Positions 39,235 through 48,346 of a stretch of DNA of 64,000 nt are shown in pieces (position 1 is the first letter of the stretch; every line of letters starts with the position of its first letter). A program made the translations under genes and the position numbers. Origin of the DNA: Paracoccaceae bacterium (GTDB lineage Bacteria; Pseudomonadota; Alphaproteobacteria; Rhodobacterales; Rhodobacteraceae); the NCBI GenBank assembly GCA_024227475.1, contig JAAEUI010000335.1, positions 1 through 64,000 of the forward strand. The letters run 5' to 3'. The notes under the pieces were generated by a model, which worked only from the letters and a program-made list of their open reading frames with translations, was not told the origin of the DNA and did not search any database.

Positions 39235-39603
39235 TCAGAAGATAATAGCAGCGATTTCCTTGTGGCGAACGGTAATTACTACAAAGAGCACCAGAATCGG
39301 CTGGCAGGGCTCAATCAGGCGCCAGATTTCCCGGTTCCAAAGCAGGGTTGCAAAAGCGACGAGCATGAACGCCAGCAACACAACCGCAGCCAATCCAGCG
39401 AAGGGCGGGATCAGAATTGTGAAAGCGCAAATGATCCATATACAGACCAGAAAGCCGGTCACAATTCCAGGGAGCGGATACCCCCAACCGCGAAACTCTT
39501 CTCTGACACGTTGGTAGTTCTTGACCTTCCTGTAGGCTGATCGCGCGAAAAAGAACGCCAGATAGAGCTGGCAGACCCATGATATCATTTCGATAACCGA
39601 CAT
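39235..39603 (-). CDS. DoxX/MauE-like small membrane protein
   Basis: Four predicted TM segments, DoxX-like YLAFFFARSAYRKVKN. Confidence 0.5.
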   Translation of the reverse strand: MSVIEMISWVCQLYLAFFFARSAYRKVKNYQRVREEFRGWGYPLPGIVTGFLVCIWIICAFTILIPPFAGLAAVVLLAFMLVAFATLLWNREIWRLIEPCQPILVLFVVITVRHKEIAAIIF

Positions 39604-39614
39604 CTGTTTCAAGA

Positions 39615-40502
39615 TTACCCGGCTTTGTGAGCTGCCCTGAGCGCGTCGATCAACTCGCTGTCGTTTCTCAGTTCCATACCCTGTTCGACCATCTGTTCCC
39701 ATACCTGCCTGGTGCCGCGACCCAGAACAGATTGGGCGCCAAAACTGTTGATCACTTCGATGCCATAGGAGGTGTCCTTGATGCGATTTTTACCGGTGAA
39801 CATGATCGGGTCATCAATGATGCCTTCGGCCATGTTTTTGGAATGAAGTTTTACATGCGGGCTGCCGGTTGCGCCGTTGGAAAACGCATCTGCAGCCACG
39901 CGCAAGTCGATGCCGGCCGCTTCGCAGGCCAGCAGGCCTTCGGCGGTCGCCGCCACCTGCAGTGCTCCCATGACGTTGTAGATTAGCTTGAAGGTGATGC
40001 CGGAGCCGACTGGACCAAAATGGATCACGGCGGCGCTTATTGCATCAAGCACCGGGCGCATCGCATCGACGTCTTCTTTTGCTCCGCCAGCAAATACTTT
40101 CAGTTTACCGGCATTGGCCAGATCCGGCCGCCCGGCCACCGGGCAATCAAGAAAATTCATGCCCTTGGCGCGCGCCAGCCCGTCAAGCTCGCGTATCCAC
40201 TCAAGCGAGGCTGTAGAAGCCTCAATCGCGTAGGCACCAGGCTTGAAATTGCCCTTAAGCGCACCGTTTTCCCCGTTCCAGCTGCCGCGCGATGCATCAT
40301 CATTAGTCAGGCAGGAAATCACAACCTCAGCGCCCTCTACCGCCTCTATCGGGGTTGCGGCGATCTTTGCGCCCGCGTCCTCCAGCGGTTTGGCTTTGGC
40401 GATTGTGCGATTGTAGGCGGTAACTTTATGACCGCCCTTGAGGTAATTCCTGATCATCGCCGAGCCCATTGCACCGGTGCCTAGGAATGCTATTTTTGCC
40501 AT
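39615..40502 (-). CDS. NAD(P)-dependent oxidoreductase, 3-hydroxyisobutyrate dehydrogenase family
   Basis: IAFLGTGAMGSAMIRNYLKGG, DCPVAGRPDLANAGKL. Confidence 0.9.
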   Translation of the reverse strand: MAKIAFLGTGAMGSAMIRNYLKGGHKVTAYNRTIAKAKPLEDAGAKIAATPIEAVEGAEVVISCLTNDDASRGSWNGENGALKGNFKPGAYAIEASTASLEWIRELDGLARAKGMNFLDCPVAGRPDLANAGKLKVFAGGAKEDVDAMRPVLDAISAAVIHFGPVGSGITFKLIYNVMGALQVAATAEGLLACEAAGIDLRVAADAFSNGATGSPHVKLHSKNMAEGIIDDPIMFTGKNRIKDTSYGIEVINSFGAQSVLGRGTRQVWEQMVEQGMELRNDSELIDALRAAHKAG

Positions 40503-40545
40503 GGTCTTTCTCCCTGAATGCTGTCCGTTGTTTTTTTCTTTAACC

Positions 40546-41334
40546 TCAGTCCGGCGGTCGGGTGATGCACAGTCCTTCCAGCGCCAACCCGTAAGGCAGA
40601 AACTCGTTCATCCGCCTTCGCAGATCTTCGGTCAGAAGAATGCGCGAATAACGGCGGTTAAGCTCTGGCTGCTTCATGATTTCAGCAGCAAGTTCGCGCG
40701 CCCGAACAAGCAATTGGTCACGGGGCAGGATTTCGTTGATCAGCCCGTACTCAAGCGCCTGCTCGGCGCCCAATACCTGCCCCGTCAAAAGGAAATAGCG
40801 CCCCCGGTTCAGTCCCATGATCATGGGAAACACGATATGCACCCCGTCTCCGGGCACCAGCCCACCTGAAAAATGCGCTGAATCCTGAAACGAAGCGGTT
40901 TTGGTTGCCAGAACGATATCGCACATCACCGGCAGTTCGGCGTGCCGGGCTGCCGGGCCATTGACAGCCGCGATCATGGGAATATCGATCGCCAGCATGT
41001 TAGCGTGAAGCCGGTTGGCCTCCCAGCCCAGCTCACCCCAGCCGTCCGGGCTCATGTGGTGGTAAGCGCGGTTCGCTTGGGCATCGGGTACGGGGCCGGA
41101 AAATTCGTCACCGGTTCCGGTCATGATGACCACCTGATTGTCGCGATCCCGTCCGATATTGAGGAACGCTTCCTCGAGTTCGGCGTGAGCACGGCGGTTC
41201 CACCTGAGTGGGCCGCCATCGGTTACAAGCGTCATTTCCAGAACGCCGTTCTCGCGGCTGAAATTGATGGTTTCATACTTGTCCTGATAAGACTCAAGCC
41301 GGGTTCTCAGCTTTCTGATTTCATTGGCGTCCAT
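40546..41334 (-). CDS. Crotonase-superfamily retro-Claisenase, 6-oxocamphor hydrolase-like
   Basis: [98 protein letters not shown] align by recall with 6-oxocamphor hydrolase. Confidence 0.75.
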   Translation of the reverse strand: [262 protein letters not shown]

Positions 41335-41354
41335 ATCGGCCTCCTTTGTCCGCG

Positions 41355-43067
41355 TTATGTGGCATCTCTGGCATCCCGGATGTCTTCAAGCCCGTCAAAA
41401 AAGGTAACCGGCGGATAGGCCTCGGGGTCTGTCACCACATCCAGAAGCGTGGTTTCACCAGAAGCGAGCGCATCTTTCAGAGCGGGCAGATAGTCGCCGG
41501 CGTTTTCGATCCGCACGCCACGGCATCCCGAAGCTTCGGCGATTTTTGCATGATCCACTTCAGTGAAGAAACAGCAATCGCTGTGACGGCCAAATTTCAC
41601 GTCTTCGGCGTCTTTCTGATAGCCAAGAACGCCGTTGTTCAACACCGTCAACACCACCGGTGTTCCCATGCGACGCGCAGTTTCCAGCTCTGACCAGACA
41701 TGGGCAAACCCGCCATCCCCGACCATGCAGATCACCGGGCTGTCTGGTCTTGCGACCTTGGCACCGATTGCCATTGGCAAACCCCACCCAAGGCCAGCCA
41801 GTCCGCGGGGTGTGATGAAACGCATCCCGTGCTTGAGTGACGGTAAATAGCAGGCCGCCCACAGGGTCGAGTAACTGGCATCCGTCACCACAATCGTTTC
41901 CGGCGTCAGAACCCGTCGGATGTCAGCCGCCAGTCTTTCCGGGCGGATCGGGTGGGAGTTGGAATTCTCATAGGGCATTATGTCCGGCAGGTGCTTTTCC
42001 TTGGCCTCGGCAATACGCCTTTCGGTGTTCGGAATTGGAGAACGGCACCCTTTCAAGGCAGCGCACAGGGCCTGAAGCGTCAGCTTTGCATCGCCGTTCA
42101 GCCGAAGGGCCTCGTAGTTACGGCCGATTTCAAGGCTGTCGACATCGATATGGATAATCCGGGCGCTCTTTGGATAGATCGTCCAGCTGTCGGTTCCGTT
42201 CTGGTTGGTGCGCGACCCGACCAGCAGGATCACATCAGCCTCGTCAATCATCGGCTGCATGTAGCGCGTCGGCGAGAGTTTTCCCATTGCGTAGCCGACC
42301 ACGCCAAGGGAAAGGGGATGCCCTTCGTCAATTGCACCCTTGCCCATGACGGTTGTCATCACCGGAAGGTGGCATTCGCGCTGCAACTCGGCGACCTCCT
42401 CACAGGCGCCCGACAGATGAACACCACCACCGGCAACGACAAAGGGGTTTTGGGCCGATGCCAGCAAGTCGGCGGCCTCACTGATCCGCGCCGGATCTGC
42501 GGCAACGCGATCAAGCGGGAAATGGCCCAGGTTGGCGGTGCGCGGCTGAGGCAGTTCCACTTCCTCCAGCAGCAAATCGGCAGGCAGCATCAACACAACC
42601 GGGCCCGGTCGGCCGCTGGCAGCAGTAGCAAAGGCCATGTCGATGTAATCCTCGATCCGGCTTGCCTCAGTCACCCGCTTGATCGATTTGGCACAACCAT
42701 GAAACAGTGCCATATGATCGTATTCCTGAAACGCGTTCTTGTCGGTTTGCGGTCGGTTTACATCCTGCACCAATGCCACGATCGGAATAGAGGCCATCAA
42801 CGCCTCGGCCAGTCCCGGCACCAGCAGGGTTGCCGCCGGCCCGTTTTGGGCTGTGACCACGCCGACTTTGCCGGTGATGCGGGCATAGCAATCAGCCATA
42901 TAGGTTCCAGCGTTTTCCGTCCGGTACATGAAGTGCCTTATGTTGGCGTCTTCCGAAGCCAGCAGCAGTGCAGATGGCAAACACTGAGAGAACATTACCT
43001 CAACTCCATGACGTACCAATGATGCGGCCAATACTTGTGCTACTGTTTTGTTCTTACCGTCGGTCAT
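41355..43067 (-). CDS. Thiamine-pyrophosphate-dependent enzyme (acetolactate synthase-like large subunit)
   Basis: RTENAGTYMADCYARITGKVGVVTAQNGPAATLLVPGLAEA; ThDP motif GDGGFAHVWSELETARRMGTPVVLTVLNN. Confidence 0.9.
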   Translation of the reverse strand: MTDGKNKTVAQVLAASLVRHGVEVMFSQCLPSALLLASEDANIRHFMYRTENAGTYMADCYARITGKVGVVTAQNGPAATLLVPGLAEALMASIPIVALVQDVNRPQTDKNAFQEYDHMALFHGCAKSIKRVTEASRIEDYIDMAFATAASGRPGPVVLMLPADLLLEEVELPQPRTANLGHFPLDRVAADPARISEAADLLASAQNPFVVAGGGVHLSGACEEVAELQRECHLPVMTTVMGKGAIDEGHPLSLGVVGYAMGKLSPTRYMQPMIDEADVILLVGSRTNQNGTDSWTIYPKSARIIHIDVDSLEIGRNYEALRLNGDAKLTLQALCAALKGCRSPIPNTERRIAEAKEKHLPDIMPYENSNSHPIRPERLAADIRRVLTPETIVVTDASYSTLWAACYLPSLKHGMRFITPRGLAGLGWGLPMAIGAKVARPDSPVICMVGDGGFAHVWSELETARRMGTPVVLTVLNNGVLGYQKDAEDVKFGRHSDCCFFTEVDHAKIAEASGCRGVRIENAGDYLPALKDALASGETTLLDVVTDPEAYPPVTFFDGLEDIRDARDAT

Positions 43068-43115
43068 TCAATGTACTTCCTTTGGGTGCTGAAAGGCGCC
43101 GAAAAACCGCACGGT

Positions 43116-43967
43116 TCAGGGCGACCCTTTCAAAACAACTGTTTTCGCAACGACGCTTGCGCCTTTGATTGTTCTTTTGGTAGTTTTCCCGGAAAAATCG
43201 CTGTGTGATATTTCGATTTCACAGGCCCCCAGATCGGGTTCCAACCCGTCAATACGAAACTCGCCGAATGCATTGGTTTCAGTCGAAGCGATCTCTGTCC
43301 CACCAGATTTTAGCGAAACGCGGGCACCGGACAGACAGTCACTCACACCGTTTTTTTCGCCAAGAACCTCGCCAGCAACAAAGGCTTTGGTAAACAGATG
43401 CAGGTTCTTGTAATGAACCCGAGGTTTGGTGGCCAAGTCAGCCCTAAGCGGCTCTAGATCTTCCTGTGCAACCATCACTGCCATTTCGTCGTCTGACTTT
43501 TTTACGGCCCTAAGGGCGCCGGTCGGGCAGGACTGCACGCAGCGCGGCTCTTTCCAGCCTCGGTCAAGTAAGTGAGCATCGAACGTCCAGGCTTGCGGCA
43601 ATGACAGTTCATCATTCCACCAGATCGCGCCGTAAGGGCAACTTTCAACGATATCGCGACGACCTGCAGCCTTGTCCGGGTTGATGATCACAATCCCATC
43701 CGTCCGCTTTTCAACCGCCCCTCCACCTGCTTTGACACACGGGGCGTCATCGCAGTGGTTGCACATCGTTGGGACATAGGTGGTATCGACCATCGGGTGC
43801 TGGCCCCGCTCTTTGGTCAGGATGTTGATCCACTTGTGGCCATGAAGTGGTTGCGGGGCCGAGTAACCTTTGATGTCGTTACCGACATATTCATCCTTGG
43901 TGGCCAGAAAGCAGTTGTTGCAATTGTGGCATTCGGCGACGTCAACGATTAGGCTCCACTTGCTCAC
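43116..43967 (-). CDS. FeS subunit with C-terminal transthyretin/CNA-B-like domain, pyrogallol transhydroxylase TthS-like (copy 1)
   Basis: [111 protein letters not shown]. Confidence 0.88.
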   Translation of the reverse strand: MSKWSLIVDVAECHNCNNCFLATKDEYVGNDIKGYSAPQPLHGHKWINILTKERGQHPMVDTTYVPTMCNHCDDAPCVKAGGGAVEKRTDGIVIINPDKAAGRRDIVESCPYGAIWWNDELSLPQAWTFDAHLLDRGWKEPRCVQSCPTGALRAVKKSDDEMAVMVAQEDLEPLRADLATKPRVHYKNLHLFTKAFVAGEVLGEKNGVSDCLSGARVSLKSGGTEIASTETNAFGEFRIDGLEPDLGACEIEISHSDFSGKTTKRTIKGASVVAKTVVLKGSP

Positions 43968-46966
43968 GACGCCAACTCCCTAATCGCGAATTTCTCGACT
44001 TCAATCAGGCAGGAATTCGGGGCGGATGCAGTGGTCTTTTCAGTCATATGTCGCTTGGGTGTCAGGACGTTGACGCAGCCGCCGATATCAGGGGATTCTC
44101 CTGGCTCTCCAACCGGCTGATATTCGGCGGAGGATTCATAACTGTGAACCACGCCTTCCATCAGGCGTTCGGTCAGAACAGCCGCGCAGATGACAGAGCC
44201 GCGATCATTGAAAAGCTTGACCAGATCGTGCTGGTTGATACCGCGCTTTTTGGCCTCGACCGGGTTGAGTCGTGCGATCCAGTAGTAGTGGCCGTCGATC
44301 AGGACCCGGTGGTCCTGAATATCGTTGATCACAGAATCCTTGCCATCCCCAAGCGTATGAAAACTGAAGCGCGGATGTGGCGTGATCAATTGCAGAGGGT
44401 ATTTGTCCATCAGCTCCTTGGTCTGCCGTCCCTCCCAGGCCGGTATGTAGCGGTTTATCGGTGGGCGATCCGGGTCCTGCCCAAAGCGTTTCAGGCTGTT
44501 GGGTTCAAACTCGAACTTTCCAGATTGGGTCTGCAGGCCCTCGAGGTATTTCTCGCCGTATTCGGCTGGCAAGGGCGATGGTTCCGGTACATCCTTTTTG
44601 CGCCCCTCATAGAACCAGCGCATGCTCGTAGGGGGGCGGTTGGCCTCGTTTTCTTCCGGCGGAACCACATAATAGCCCTTTTTCATGAAGTTTTTCCATG
44701 AAATCACCTTGGAGACATCGGAGCTGAGGAATTGATCCCTGCACCATTGAATCTCGGTCTTGGCCTCGCCGAAATAGGCACTCAGCCCCATATGCTGGGA
44801 CAGTTCCAGAAATATCTGGAAGTCGGACTTGCTTTCGCCCAGGGGTTCGATGCACTTGTGCTGTAGCGTGATAACCCGATGGTTCAGCTGGTTATAGTTG
44901 TGATGTCCATAGCCACCGGACGAGGCCCATTCGCCGATATCTGTACGTTCAAAATTGGTACAGGCCGGCAGGATCAGATCGGCAAATTTCGCCTCTCCCT
45001 CATTCCAGATCGACTGGTTCAGCACGAATTCGAGGCCTTCCGTCTGATAGGCCTTGGCCAGACGGTTTGACTCCATCGTGGTGCCAAAATGCGAGCCACC
45101 GTATTTGTACATCATCCTGATCTTTGAATGCCCCGGTGCCGGATAGCCAAAGCGCATGAACTGGCCCTCAAGCGATTTCGGGTCGGTCGGATATCCGTGG
45201 GTTTCACCATCCAGCAAAGCCTCGGGAATACGCAGGCGCGGGATTTTCTGGGTCGAGGTATTCATGGAAATCATATGCGGCATACGCTGGTAGTTTTGCA
45301 CAGCATCGGCCGTACCTTCCATGTCGCCCGAAATTCCGCCATCGGCGTAGCCGGGGAAATAGAACTGCATGTCCAACGGTGCCCCGACCGTAAGGTTGCC
45401 GAAATTGACCCCAGGCTTGCCCAACCCCTGCATCGCCATCAGGCAAACCATGGCACGGGCCCACTGAATGCCGGTGGCTGAACGGTTTGCACCGCCAAAG
45501 CCAACGCCCTTGCCGCCGCAGGACAGATAAGTTTTCTTGTTCCCCCATTCCCGGGCCAGGGCCCGCGCAACATGTGATTTCACGCCGGTTTCGGGCTCCT
45601 GCCACTCAGGTGACTTCGGCTCACCGTCGTCGTCCCCCAGAACGTACGCCGCGTATTTATCAAAATCGGTGGTTCGGTTTTTGATGAATTCCTTGTCGTA
45701 AAGGCCCTCGGTGATCCAGACATAGGCGATGGCATGTGCCAGCGCCGGGCCGGTACCCGGTATGATCGGGATCCACTTGCCCCCGAGCCAGGTCGCCGTT
45801 TCGTTCCGGTAAGGATCGATATGAATGGATTTGATGCCAAGTTGCTTAGCCCATTGGCGGCGAATGGTTCCCTCAAAGGCGGCATAGGATCCGCAGGTTG
45901 TTTCGGGATCCGAGGCCCAGTACACGATTTGGTCGGCCTCTTTCAGGCAATCCTCGATCTGCCCGTAAGGTTCGGCCGTACCCATCCGCATGGTATAACC
46001 ATAGTGGTGCGACGCCCCCCAGAAGAACCCTTCCCAACTGTCCGGGTTCAGCACCATCTTGGTATAGCCGATGGCGTTCATGAAGCGGATGTTGGAGCTG
46101 AGGTAATACCCGATATTGCCCCAGGTGTGATGCGAGCTGTGACTATTAAGGATGGCGCCGTGCCCGTGATTCCGGTTTATCCGCTTAATTTCCCCCGCCG
46201 CAAGATCAAGGGCTTCACCCCAGGAAATACGTTCATATCCGGACTTGCCGCGGTTTTGCGGATTGCGCTCACCATTGGGATCAAAATCCACTCGCTTCAT
46301 TGGGTAAAGCAGCCGTTTGCTGGAATAGACCAGTGACTTTGAGGCCAACCCGTGCGGGCACAGAGTTGATTTGTGCGGCGGTGTGAACTCCCGCCCTCTT
46401 GCCCTGACGGTCCACGCCGGGGCGTCCTTTTCGTCAAAGTCCATCGGCGTTATGCGGACGATCTTTTCGCCCTTCACATAGACAAAAACCGGTCCGCCGT
46501 TGGTCTGGTTGACATAACGGGTTTCCCCCTTATCCACCGGGGTTCCCTGCGCCCAATGATGGGTCAGCATCGCGTTCATCAGGTCGGTGAAATGCAGGGA
46601 GTATTCATCATCACCCTGCACCTCGAACCCGAAATTCTTGGCAGCATTGATAACGGTTAGCGGGTCAAGAAACGGACGCAGGAAAGGATAGGCGAAATGA
46701 AACATGCCGGAACAGAGGTGAAGCAGCACCTGCACGCCGAGCCTGGGCGTTTTGAACTTGATCACAACGTCGGGATTGTCGTGAAGGCCGGCTCCGGACT
46801 TCAACCTGCCACTGTCAAACCGGTACCAGCGCGCCCGCGAACCATCCTTGGTTTGGATCTGCGCAACAAAATTCTTTGCATCCATCAGGTCCCGAAGTTT
46901 TGGCGACCGCCAGGCATAGAATGTCAAAGCCGGGGTCATACACCAAAGAAACAATGAAAAGGTCAT
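43964..46966 (-). CDS. Molybdopterin large subunit, pyrogallol-phloroglucinol transhydroxylase TthL-like, with extra N-terminal SCP2-like domain (copy 1)
   Basis: [98 protein letters not shown]. Confidence 0.9.
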   Translation of the reverse strand: MTFSLFLWCMTPALTFYAWRSPKLRDLMDAKNFVAQIQTKDGSRARWYRFDSGRLKSGAGLHDNPDVVIKFKTPRLGVQVLLHLCSGMFHFAYPFLRPFLDPLTVINAAKNFGFEVQGDDEYSLHFTDLMNAMLTHHWAQGTPVDKGETRYVNQTNGGPVFVYVKGEKIVRITPMDFDEKDAPAWTVRARGREFTPPHKSTLCPHGLASKSLVYSSKRLLYPMKRVDFDPNGERNPQNRGKSGYERISWGEALDLAAGEIKRINRNHGHGAILNSHSSHHTWGNIGYYLSSNIRFMNAIGYTKMVLNPDSWEGFFWGASHHYGYTMRMGTAEPYGQIEDCLKEADQIVYWASDPETTCGSYAAFEGTIRRQWAKQLGIKSIHIDPYRNETATWLGGKWIPIIPGTGPALAHAIAYVWITEGLYDKEFIKNRTTDFDKYAAYVLGDDDGEPKSPEWQEPETGVKSHVARALAREWGNKKTYLSCGGKGVGFGGANRSATGIQWARAMVCLMAMQGLGKPGVNFGNLTVGAPLDMQFYFPGYADGGISGDMEGTADAVQNYQRMPHMISMNTSTQKIPRLRIPEALLDGETHGYPTDPKSLEGQFMRFGYPAPGHSKIRMMYKYGGSHFGTTMESNRLAKAYQTEGLEFVLNQSIWNEGEAKFADLILPACTNFERTDIGEWASSGGYGHHNYNQLNHRVITLQHKCIEPLGESKSDFQIFLELSQHMGLSAYFGEAKTEIQWCRDQFLSSDVSKVISWKNFMKKGYYVVPPEENEANRPPTSMRWFYEGRKKDVPEPSPLPAEYGEKYLEGLQTQSGKFEFEPNSLKRFGQDPDRPPINRYIPAWEGRQTKELMDKYPLQLITPHPRFSFHTLGDGKDSVINDIQDHRVLIDGHYYWIARLNPVEAKKRGINQHDLVKLFNDRGSVICAAVLTERLMEGVVHSYESSAEYQPVGEPGESPDIGGCVNVLTPKRHMTEKTTASAPNSCLIEVEKFAIRELAS

Positions 46967-47123
46967 TCAAATTCTCTCACACGGCAGTTAACGCGGCGAC
47001 GTCCCTTCGGGACAGATGGTAAAGGCCTTTTGGCAGTCCGGCAGACAAACCAGGCCATCACATACGCACAATAGGTCACAAAATTACCATTTTGTCAAAC
47101 TACAATAAAGTAATGAATTAGAC

Positions 47124-47144
47124 AAAGTGAGGCAAGCTCACTTT
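47124..47144. promoter_or_regulatory. Palindrome AAAGTGAG-GCAAG-CTCACTTT upstream of TthL-like copy 1
   Basis: Perfect 8-bp arms, 5-nt spacer. Confidence 0.4.
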
Positions 47145-47312
47145 TGGCAAGCGTGAGCACAATCTGACAAATTGACAAAACTTGGCCGAAAAATCAGAAA
47201 AGCCCCTATTGTTAACGCCAGAACCAATTCGGTAGCCGGTGATTTGAAGTCTGGCGTTACTTGAAACACCCGCAATAGGCGGGTTGACGGTCAGTGGGTA
47301 GAAACTTTGATC

Positions 47313-47329
47313 TTATTACATTGTAATAA
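47313..47329. promoter_or_regulatory. Palindrome TTATTACA-T-TGTAATAA
   Basis: Perfect 8-bp arms with 1-nt centre. Confidence 0.4.
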
Positions 47330-47360
47330 CCAATAAGCTTGCCGATTCGATTGAAGCTAA

Positions 47361-47375
47361 TTCGGTCAAACCGAA
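47361..47375. promoter_or_regulatory. Palindrome TTCGGT-CAA-ACCGAA
   Basis: Perfect 6-bp arms. Confidence 0.35.
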
Positions 47376-47469
47376 AGTGAGAATGACCGAGGTATTTGGC
47401 AGCACTCGTCAAAAAACGATATTTGAAGCGGAGTTTGCAGCTGATGGCACCACCTGGTTTTTGGGCAAC

Positions 47470-48237
47470 CTATTCGCCAGCCCTGTCCACAGAAGCTTCA
47501 TTATCCAGCAGAGTTTCGCATTCTAAAGTCTTCTCCCGCAGAGCCGTTCCGGTTGCCTGATGATCCAAGAATGCAGCGTGAGTTCTGCTAAAAACCAACG
47601 TAACACTTCCCAGCACATCTCCATTCACAATTATTGGGCAGCCAATCCCGACTATGGTCTCCTGAAGCTCACCCTGGCTGACGCTAAATCCGCTGTCCGC
47701 AATCTGGTTCAGTTTGGTGAGTTCCTTCTTCCAGTTCTCCTTGCTTTTTTCACCCTCATAATACTGATCAAAGAGCCTGCGAACGCGCGCACGTGGTAAG
47801 AAAGCCAAAATTGCGGTCGAGGTAGCCCCGCGGAACCAGGGAAGTCGCCGACCCCGCAAAAATGTAAGATCAAGCATTTCATTCCCCCCGAAATGCTTGA
47901 TGTTGATCAAGTGTTCACCGTAAGCATTCGACAAAAGGGTAGTACATCCAAGAGTCCGGGAGAAACTTTCCATCATTGGTGAAAAGACCTTTGTAAGAGG
48001 ATCCGTTTCCGCAATCAGGGAATCAAGCTCTACGGCCCGGGCTCCTATCGCGTATTTTCCCCCGGGCATCCGGACAATAAGGCCTGCTTCGCATAATTCG
48101 CGAACGTAGCGATAAGTTGACGGTTGCGTATAACCAAAATGCGTTGCAAGGGCATCAACCGTCCAAATATGGCGATCAACGGAGAATGCATCGAGTATCG
48201 CCAACATTTTTGCAAGACTGTTGTTAGCATTTGCCAT
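47470..48237 (-). CDS. IclR family transcriptional regulator
   Basis: NSLAKMLAILDAFSVDRHIWTVDALATHFGYTQPSTYRYVRELCEAGLIVR wHTH plus IclR effector domain. Confidence 0.88.
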   Translation of the reverse strand: MANANNSLAKMLAILDAFSVDRHIWTVDALATHFGYTQPSTYRYVRELCEAGLIVRMPGGKYAIGARAVELDSLIAETDPLTKVFSPMMESFSRTLGCTTLLSNAYGEHLINIKHFGGNEMLDLTFLRGRRLPWFRGATSTAILAFLPRARVRRLFDQYYEGEKSKENWKKELTKLNQIADSGFSVSQGELQETIVGIGCPIIVNGDVLGSVTLVFSRTHAAFLDHQATGTALREKTLECETLLDNEASVDRAGE

Positions 48238-48346
48238 TACTTGCTCCAGCCGCTATCCGGGCGCATTTTTTTTAGGTTCCTTTCGTACCGCAGCATGCTT
48301 TTTGTCCCTACAACGATCTGCCTAAACCTGACCTTCAACTTCGCCG

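Noticed and set aside
41952-43022. 356-aa plus-strand ORF
   Set aside because: Antisense shadow of the ThDP enzyme.
41355-43067. Cyclohexane-1,2-dione hydrolase identity for the ThDP enzyme
   Set aside because: The characteristic N-terminal His pair recalled for that enzyme is not seen (FSQCLPSAL instead); only the general ThDP family is supported.
46967-47469. CRISPR-like array because of several dyads and repeated GACAAA
   Set aside because: Repeats are short, irregularly spaced and not separated by uniform spacers; better explained as regulatory sites.
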